A stretch of DNA of 64,000 nucleotides from assembly GCA_037039925.1 (NCBI GenBank), contig JAXRKP010000646.1:112501-176500 (forward strand), read 5' to 3'. Under the pieces are notes generated by a model. It saw only the letters and a program-made list of their open reading frames with translations, was not told where the DNA came from and ran no database searches. Origin of the DNA: Doris montereyensis. Its lineage: Eukaryota > Mollusca > Gastropoda > Nudibranchia > Dorididae. Position numbers and translations under genes: made by a program. Of this stretch, positions 53,001 to 62,900 are shown piece after piece; the first letter of the stretch is position 1, and the number at the start of each line of letters is the position of its first letter.

Positions 53001-56000
53001 TCTTCACCCGTCCTACAATTATAATAGTAGGAGTTAGGCAGGTCACGTAGGCTGAGGCTAGATCCACAATATTGATCGTTTTTATGCACCCTCCCACTCC
53101 CCGCATGCCTAGGCCTAAGCCCTTTCCTTTCGCTCTTAATTCTTACTGAGACGAAGCATACTCTTCTCACAACAATAACAATCAAACGAAACAAAACCAT
53201 TGTACTTGCATAGATCTATCATGCATCCTCCCAAACAGTCCTGTTCCCCATATTTTGACAAGTGTAATTGCGTACAAAAATGAATAAAAACGCCTCAAGT
53301 TCGGGTGAAATCTCCTGAGCACGGTTTACATCAACCGCACCTTGTGATCAGCTATTTCTCACGGGGTCCTGATGATCTTAAGTGGGTTTCAGTTCCATTG
53401 TGGGTTTCAAAGAATTGAATCCATGCATTGCGTTATGAAACTTTCATATTCTTTGAATTTAGCTTGGAGTATATTATTCATTGTGCTTTCCTGTTATACT
53501 CTCTGTAATCGAGTGTGCATGTTGACTTATAGTTTATATAACATTTTGACAGCTACATTTTGGTTCTTTCTTCTTCATGTATGCCAGGTCTGTTGCAGAC
53601 ATCGGCGATCCTTCCTCTCCACTTCTCCCTGTGCTCTGTAGCTCTCAAGAAGTCTGTATCACTTTGTCTACCCCATGTTGTCCAAGCATTAGTTTGAATT
53701 TTGATTTGATTTACCCACATCCACAACTAAGGTGATCTCAGGGTTTTTGGTACGATTTTCCTGAATTGCCCTGTAAACAGCCACTGGATCTTTAACGTAC
53801 ACAGAGTGTTGTGATCTGCACACAGAACCTCCTTTTATCGTCCATCTCTGATGGGACTAAGTGTCGATCCACCTACCTGAACCAGAAGGATAGATTTTGA
53901 TTTTGCTCCAAGAAAAATTTAGAGAATTTTTTACGGGGTTCAAACCCACGACCTTTTGGTTGAGAGGCCGATATCTTGCCTTTGGATTTTCGAGTCCCCT
54001 AGTTAGTTTGGAGAAACAGTAACATAAATAACATCATCAAGAGAAAACAAATATTTTTCAAGTACATTTCTTGTTGTGAATATTTCATTTGTCTGATCAG
54101 GTAGCAAAAAGTCCCGCCCCGGATGGGACCTGAAAGGCCGTCTGCAGGACATGGAGGAGCACATGCGCAGACAAACCAAGGACAGCTCTACTCTCCACTC
54201 CCAGCTGTCTCAGTACAATGAAAGGATAGCCCTTCTGGAAACACAGAATGAAAAGCTGAACGGTGACGTGAAGGAGAAGGAGATGGCGAGTGACACAGCC
54301 CTGAAGGACATCCAAGACCTGACCTCACAGTTGAGGTACGCCTCATGATCTGGGTTTGGGAGATTTTCTTCTTTTTTGTTATTTTCTTCTTCTCATAATT
54401 GGAACTTTGCAACTGAAATCAAACAATAAATGTTCTATTAAATTTTGCCCTTCGTCTATTCATATTATGTAAAACAAAAAAACATTGTTCTTTATCGTCT
54501 CTGTAACTGCACGGAAGCAGAAACTATTTTGGGGCTGTTGAAAAATCGAATAGTTTTTTTACAATCTTTGCTCTTTTTCAAATGCATTTTGCAGGAAAGC
54601 AGAAGAACATTTTTGTTGCAAGAAAAAGTCGTTGGAGAGAGAGATTGAGGACCTGAAAGATCAAAAATCCTCACTAGACAGACAGAAGGCTTCAGTTGAA
54701 ATGGAATTGGACTGTGCGAGGAAGGAGAAGGCTTCTTTAAAATGTACACTGACTGAGCTGATAGCTGCGCAGGCCAGCATTAAGGCAGAGCTTGAGAGTG
54801 TAAAGGTACGATGTGATGTAGAGACGCACCTAGACTGTAAAAGGCAGGCCTACCACCCATGCTGCTTTTGGCAGAAACATTTCGCTAAAATCTGAGGCTT
54901 TTCCACTTTCGCTTTAACCTATTGCGCTTTATTGTCTCTCACAGTTCGTAATTCAAGTCAGTCATCTATCTTTTTGTCATGGTGCCATCTCAATGGGCCA
55001 TAATATGCCAGATTATTGACTTTTTAGCGACAATTTACAAGAATAAGCAATTTCTTTCTTTCTTTATCAGTTCCCATGTTTACCTTTAAATGCCTTTCCT
55101 AGATGATTATAAATAGTCGTTGCCTTTTGGATTTTATGGCTGATTTCTTTTTTAGTTTTCCTCTGAGTCAATCATTACTCCTAGGTTATTGTAGTTTTAA
55201 AATTGTCCTAATTTCTTTCTGCCCAGTTTAAGGTTTTGTGTTTTAGCTTCCCTAGTTGCAGCATTGTTTTGGATTTCTTTGCATTGACTTTCATTCCTCT
55301 TTTTATTAAGTTCATTATTGAACATGTTAATACTATATTGAAGGTCATTTTGATTTTCCCAATAGAGCTAAATCACCAGCAAATGAAAGGGTTGATACAT
55401 TTACTGGTTTGAGTTTCCATGTACCTATATATTTCTTATTTTATTTTAGGATGCCTTTGCAACTGAATCCATAAATGTTATATATACAAAAGAGGGCTTT
55501 GTATACAGCCCTGTCTAACTCCTATATCTACTTCAAATTCTTCAGATAAATTTCCAACTACTCTCACAAAGGAAGCGAAAGTATTTGAACTGTTTTCCCC
55601 TTTGCTTAGTACAGGGCAAAGATCAGACTTCTAGTCTGAGGGGTAATGGGATATGCTGGTAGGTCCTTCTTTCCTTTCACTCTCTCACAACTCTTTCATC
55701 TTACTGTTTCGTCTTAATGCATCTTGAGATCACTGCATCTGGTGGATGAAAAGCAAGCAAACTATCATGTATTTAGCCGTAAATATAATTTCTTAAACTG
55801 TTTCAGATCTTATTTGACACAGCTCAAAGAGATATACAATCAAAAGCCCAAACCATCACAGATCAAACAGCTACGATCAATGAGAACTATGTACAAATTG
55901 AAATGTTACAACAGAAGGACCGCAACCATGAGACTGAAAGGAGAAAACTTCACAACACAATTCAAGAGTTAAAGGTCTGTCTTTTCTTCTTTTGGGGAAA

Positions 56001-56928
56001 CCTGCCAATGGACTGCAATGATAATACCGTAGTACTGTAACGACTAGCTCAGAATATTCAATGGTCTTTGGTACTGAAGAGTTGTAAGGAACTCTTCAGT
56101 ACCAAGGACCATTCAAAATTGTTCTTAGTTCAGCTTCGTTGTGAAATATGATAAAACATGTTTTTTTTATCTTCTTACGCTCATTTTGAAGGAAGAAGAT
56201 AAACTTTCTGATAAAGCATCTCAAGCACTATTCGATTGAATAGTGAGTAGCCAATTCGTCTTTCATCCGCATTTCCACTGGCTAGATTTTATCGGAGAGC
56301 TATGATATCTCCAACCCACACGAACCATAAATCTGAATCTCTAGCTCTATTCAAACATTCACCCAGTTTCAAGTTTCTAGCCAACTGCTGGCATCAAAGA
56401 TAGTTTCTATTAACATGGGTTGTGTTAATTTCTAGGACTAGACTGGAAATCTCGGAAAAGAGCATTGGCTACTAATAATCAAATACTCATATCAACAATG
56501 CATGCTCATTGCCTTCCTATATTCATTTTCATGGTAGTTTCATTAATGTAGACTCAACATCAACACATTGTTCTTGTCGACTGCATTTTCGATCTATAGA
56601 TCTACCACCCTGACAAATTGCCCGCACAAGTCATCCCCTCAGAAAATGGTGTTTGTTTTTTTTCTGTCACAGCATAATGCTACCATTCTGGTGAAAGTAT
56701 CCTAAATGGTCAATAAGAGTCTTGTATTCACTATAAACAATATGTCAACTTTTCCCGTGGTCTGTTTCATGTGTCTCTTTCTCCATGACAGGGATGATGG
56801 GTTGCGCCAACTGGTCCAAGTGATTGTGCCATGTTTGGAGTATGTTGAATGCCCCCTAGTGCTTTTACTGCACTTCGATATATATTTTTCTCTCTTTCTC
56901 TGTGTGTATATATATATATGTTACTGTT

Positions 56929-56973
<45 letters not shown>

Positions 56974-59900
56974 ATTCTCCCCCCACCCCCTCTTTCTCTT
57001 TTACACCCCCCTCCTCCAGTGGTATTAGTGACTGGGTGGTTAGGCTGCCGGACTTGGGGTCATGAGATCCTGGGTTCGATTAAGCTGCTAGATCCGCTCG
57101 TTGTGCTCCTTGGTAAAGACACTTGAGACACATTTCCCCACTCAACCCAGGTGAAAATGGGTACAAGCACTAGTCAGGGAGTTAAAACCTGTGCCAGACT
57201 AACGTCCAGATCAGAAGGGGTAATTATCACCTGTTCCGCTTCACGTTATAGAAACTGGGATACGCTCTGGCTCTGTTGACGATGATGGCCCTGAAGAAAC
57301 CCTTTTTTTACCTTTCCCTTCATTTATTCTTTCATTATTCTTTATACTTTTTTCCCCATCTATTTACTTTGCAGGGCAATATCAGAGTATTTTGCAGGGT
57401 GCGGCCTCTTCTTGGAGAGGAGCTGTTGGGCACTGACGGCGTTGTGTCGCATATCAATTTCCCTGACCTTGACCACAAGGTTGTAGAGTTGGACAAATTG
57501 AATGAGATGTCCGTCAACGAGGTAACGTTGCACATGTCTCGTCTCCTTAGCCCTACTTTACGCTGTGATTTTTCTCGTACGACTCAAAAACATGTTACAA
57601 GACTACAACAGAAATTTTTCTCAGTCATTAATGAATGCTTGGTGGGTGTTACTGATATGTCCTACTTCTTTCCTTACATTTTTCTTGTTACTTTTACGTT
57701 TTCTGTCCTCTTATACCGCAAGGTGTCAAGGGGAGATGCAATTGTCAGACATTGACCAGGTGTGTTGCCTTTTGGATCGACATGTCGTTCTTTTAGAGGG
57801 TCTCTTTGACTCCATCATCTTTTCCTTGGTCTTCCTCTTGCCTTGAGACTATAAAACTTTATGTTGTAGGCCTTTGACGATGGTGTACAATGGATAAAAG
57901 TACATCCTCATCAGTGAGTGGGGAGTTGGTGTGTAGTACTTGTAAAGCCTACTTGTTTCTTTTCATGCTTTCACTTGTATTTATCTATGCTTGTGCCGCT
58001 TTCGCTCTCTGCATATGGTGGACAGGGCAATTTCAATGAATTGTATCAACACAATACTCCCTATTCATCCTGAGATCTCCTCATGTAGTAGACAGGACAA
58101 ACTCAATGAATTGTATCAACAAATACTCCCTATTCATCCTGAGATCTCCTCATGTAGTAGACAGGACAAACTCAATGAATTGTATCAACAAATACTCCTA
58201 TTCATCCTGAGATCTCCTCATGTAGTAGACAGGACAAACTCAATGAATTGTATCAACAAATACTCCCTATTCATCCTGAGATCTCCCCAAGTGGTGTACA
58301 GCGTAAATTGAGATGAAACAAAACAAGCAAATCCTCATCAATGACATTGAATTTAACCCGTTTTGTCTCAAGGGTGACCGGTTTAGAAGCTTTTGGTGTG
58401 GCTGTTTTGTCTCAAGGGTGACCGGTTTAGAAATTTTTGTTGTGGCTATTTGTCAGGCACTGCGGGGACTCGGTAGTCCAGAGGCAATATGTCAGCCTCT
58501 CAACCAAAAGGGAGTTTTGCCAATGGGTGAAAAATTTTCTTAAGTCTTGTCGAGCAAAATCTACCCCCTGGTCCAGGTAGATGGATCGACACCTAGTCCC
58601 ATCAGAGACAAGATAAAAAGGATGTCCTGTGTGTAGATCACAACACTCTGTGCACTTTAAAGATCCCTTGGCAGTTTACAGGGCATTCTGGGCAAAATTA
58701 AAGATCCTACCAAAAATCCAGAGATCACCTTAGTTGTGGATGCGGATAAATCAAACCCAATAAAATCAGGCACTGCTGGTAGGTCCTATTTCATCTTGCT
58801 GTTCACTCTTAATTCACACTGAGACCACCTTATATGGTGGACTGGGTAAATTACAGTGAAACAAACTAAACATTTGTGTGGGGTTTGTTTTCATTCTCAC
58901 AGAGCATCCTGAACACTACCAGGGCTGGAAGATTAGGGTCCAAGTATGAATTTACCTTTGACAGAATATTTGAACCGGACAATACACAAGCCGACGTTTT
59001 TGAAGAAATTTCTCAGCTCATTCAGGTACCGTCCAACATTTTGTTGGGTTGTTTTTTTTTAAAGATAGATGAATTTTTTATCATTGCCATTTTCTTGTTT
59101 GTTTGCTTTTGATCTTGTTTTATGTATGATGGGGGGGGGTTCTTTTCTTGATTGAGTTAGGGGGATCTTGTGTTTTTACTTTTTTTTTCCCTGTTTGTTT
59201 GTTTGGGGGTTTTTTCATTAAGGGGGCGTCCGGGTGAGCTGTAACAGCGTTTAGTAGAGTCTTGGGCTCATAATACCCATTTTCCAAATCCACTCTAGAA
59301 TGCTACTTCAACATCTTTAGAATCGAGTACATCAGTTGATTTTTTTATATAAGGCCTGAAAAGGTACTAATTCTATGGCCAATTTTAATATGGCTGTATC
59401 ATTCTGAAGAAAGTTGAATTTTCAAACCCGTTTTTCTCAAAAGATGTGATTTCTAGCATACAACGTTTTTAAAATCTTAAAATCTCAGAAAGTATTCGTG
59501 CCAGAGTGTTGAAATTTGGTACACAGCTAGACTAGTATTTGTTATTGGGAACTAGAGATTTTCACTGGTTTATTTTGATTTCATATCTTTTGTGCACCTT
59601 TAAAATCAAAATATTACAAAAAATTTATCAATAGTTATTTTTAATAAAATACTGATTTTTTAAGCACATTTAAAAACAGCTGAGATAAATTAAATATGTC
59701 TTACTCCTTATTTAAGGGTTTAAAGAATATGTCTGAAAAAAAATTTCATTGCTAGCCCATATACTTTTTGAGATTTTAAGATTTTAAATTTCGGCATCAA
59801 AATTCAACATGGCCACCGTTACCATGGCAACCGAATAATTTCCCCCAAAATTTTACATTTACATAGTAACTTAGATGCAAGCAACACATTGGCAGGAAAA

Positions 59901-62900
59901 AATTAGCCAAAAATGCATTAGGGAAAAAAAGTGAAATATAAGTGACGCACCCATTAAGATAAAAATATCAGTGAATTATCATGTATAGATAAAAGACATA
60001 GAGCCTCCAACAAAACAATTATCCATTTTGAGATCATTGAACAGAACATGTATTTAAACCTATAACTGTTATATTTGTGTTCACATACTTACTTACTTAC
60101 TTAAGGCCGTCAAGTCGCTTAATCACCAGGCTTAGCAGCCTCGGCAGCCTTCCTGATTTCTGTGCAGAAGATTTTCCATTGACGTCACTTCGTAGCAATG
60201 TCTCTGATTTTCTGGAGGTCCTCATATATAGGATCTTAGCAGGAGGTCGCTGTTTGGCATTCTTGGAAGTTTGCATTTTTTGTACATTTTTTGTTGGAAA
60301 ATTTTGGGCGTGGCAAAAACCGATGAAGATAAATTGAACGTCTTCCACAGGAAAACAGCTAAAATTAATTTTAGGAATAAGTTTCCAACAAAGCATTATG
60401 GGTGTGGATTAAATCTTAAAATGGACAGAGAGTAGTGATGTGAAAATGAGTCCTCAACTTTGCACTCATTGACTTAGTTTACGTTAAAGTCATTTTATGG
60501 ATGACCACCTAGACTTTTGGAGTGTGGTCTTTGAAGTTCCTTTCATGGAAAATATATTCTGCGTTATTATATTCTGTTTGCGTATCTGTTATATTTATCT
60601 TCCACCTGAAAGTTACTGGATGACAGTAGCGTGAAATGTCTAAATGTTACGCTCTCTTTTCCTCTTTGCCTTCTCAGAGTTCCCTGGATGGGTACAATGT
60701 ATGTATTTTTGCATATGGCCAGACAGGATCGGGCAAGGACGTACACTATGGAGGAAATCTCACCGATTCCTCACAGCTCGGGGATGATCCCCAGGGCCGT
60801 TGAGCAGATTTTTGCCACCTCATCTAATTTGGCAGCAAAGGGGTGGGAGGTAAGTAAACCTGTCTACGTTATTTGTGTTTGGTCTTGATCTCAATGTGCT
60901 GGTGTTGTATGCTCCATGTAAGTTGATCCATTTTGTTTGTACACTAGACATCAGATTGTAAAACGCCTTCATTTTTGCACACGTCTTTTATTTGGATGTT
61001 CCCTCTTAATTCATCCTGAGATCACTGCATACTGTGGACAGGCTAAACTTTAATGGAATCTTTAGGAACAAATCTAGCAAATTGAAATTTTAAGGAAGAC
61101 ATACAATAAAGATGGAGAAGAACAGAGGCATTTTACTTTTCTTTGAATTTCATTTTTCTTCTCTTTTCTACTGATCACAAAACTGAGAAACCGTTTCATC
61201 AAACAATTAGGCCTAATTCAGTTTTTATCCAGTACTAGTACACCATTAGTCATTTATATCAGTGAAGATATGCTTCTAGTTCGCATCGGTTATTGTCACG
61301 TATTTGATCTTGTTAAGATGTTGCAATGATCTGCCTTGTTAGCTCTAATTGGTCACATAAATGATGCTATTGTTCTAAATTTAGAATAAATTACAAGATT
61401 AAAGGTCAGGCAGCTTTACGTGACCAACTGAGGTTAGTGGTGCAAAAGTGCAAACCGATCCGCATTCTTTTGTGAAGATCAGCTAGCAGGAAGTGAGAAA
61501 ATGTAAACAAACCGGGTTGCAAGGTGACCACCACTTAATGTAAACACTAACGGGTTAAAGAAGTTTAGTTAGCCCATGAGCAAAAGGTCAATCTGGAAAG
61601 AAGTAAAAATGATTGATCAAGAGGTGCAGAATGTCCTAGAGGTTGTCAACACAAATCGAAGCTCAGTCAGCAATGGTCACAGGAGCTAGGCATGAGTCAA
61701 TATGCCCTTCATGCCATCTTAAGGAAGGACCTCCTGTTATCCCTGTATGTTGAGCTGGTAAAGCGAGCGTTGCTTCCAGAAGAGAGGGCATGGTTACAAC
61801 GTTTAGAGTCAAAATGGGAACGCAATCAAGACTGAATAAACCATGTATGGTTTTCCGATGAGGCACAAGTGTTTCTAAATAGCAATGCTTGTATTAACAA
61901 ATAAAAAATCAAACATCTATTGGGGTAAGGATACATTTAACACACAGAGCCAGAGACCTTTGCACAGCCCGAAAGTCACAGTCTGTGTGCAATGAACAGA
62001 ACGTCAGTGATTGGGACCTTTTTCTTCGAAGATGACAAAGGACAATCAGTCACTTATGGTCAGGTCAATTACAGAACGGCCATGAACAGATTCATCGGGT
62101 GATCTGAGGAAATGGGTAGGGACCACGACACAGTGATTCCAGCAAGATGGAGCAACCCCTCACACAGCAACAGCCACCTTAAACTTCTTGAATGATGTTT
62201 TCACTGACCACATCATTTCCAGACGCACAGAAAACAATTAGGCTGTTCTTTCCCTGGACCTTACCCATTTGATTTTGATCAATTTTGATCCATATTGCTT
62301 ATTGTGATGGAATCCTTCATATATTCTGCTACGGTGTTCTTTGTTTTTGTAATAAAATTTAAGCGTAAAGTTGAAACTAAAAGGCACATATAAAATTAAG
62401 ATAGTACAACTAGGAAATTAAATGATGCATAAAAGATTATTCTACAAGTGTAGAAATAAATGAAGAGTTTATTGTCTAAGTGAAGTATGCATATGCTTCA
62501 GCTTCATTTGAGATACTTTACATTGAAAATTTATAATCTCACAGTTATCCATAAAATCTGACTTGTCGCTGTCTGGCATGAGAAAGATATCAGCTATTGT
62601 GGGTGATGGATTTTTTTATTTGGATAGATTGAGCTGTAAACTATGATTTAATACAAATATCTGAAATTGTGAGAGAAAAATGGCATCCATACAACGTGGT
62701 GCCGGCGTATATCAGCGATCTGCTTTCTTTTCATGAGCCATACCAGACCACTTAGGTAGATGAAGAGCTCCCTTTAACTTGTAATACAGCTGCCGTTTGA
62801 AAGCTGGTGAACCCAGCTTCCAACATTTCTATCCCAGGGTGTGGAAAGATCTCCCCAATGACATTGAATTGTCGGCATCTCTGAATGTCTTCAAGAAGCT

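Noticed and set aside
57565..57846. Extra motor exon after 57522
   Set aside because: The open frames there show no kinesin motif; the flanking exons join in phase without it.
61663..61866. Minus-strand 67-residue gene
   Set aside because: Antisense shadow of the decayed mariner transposase.
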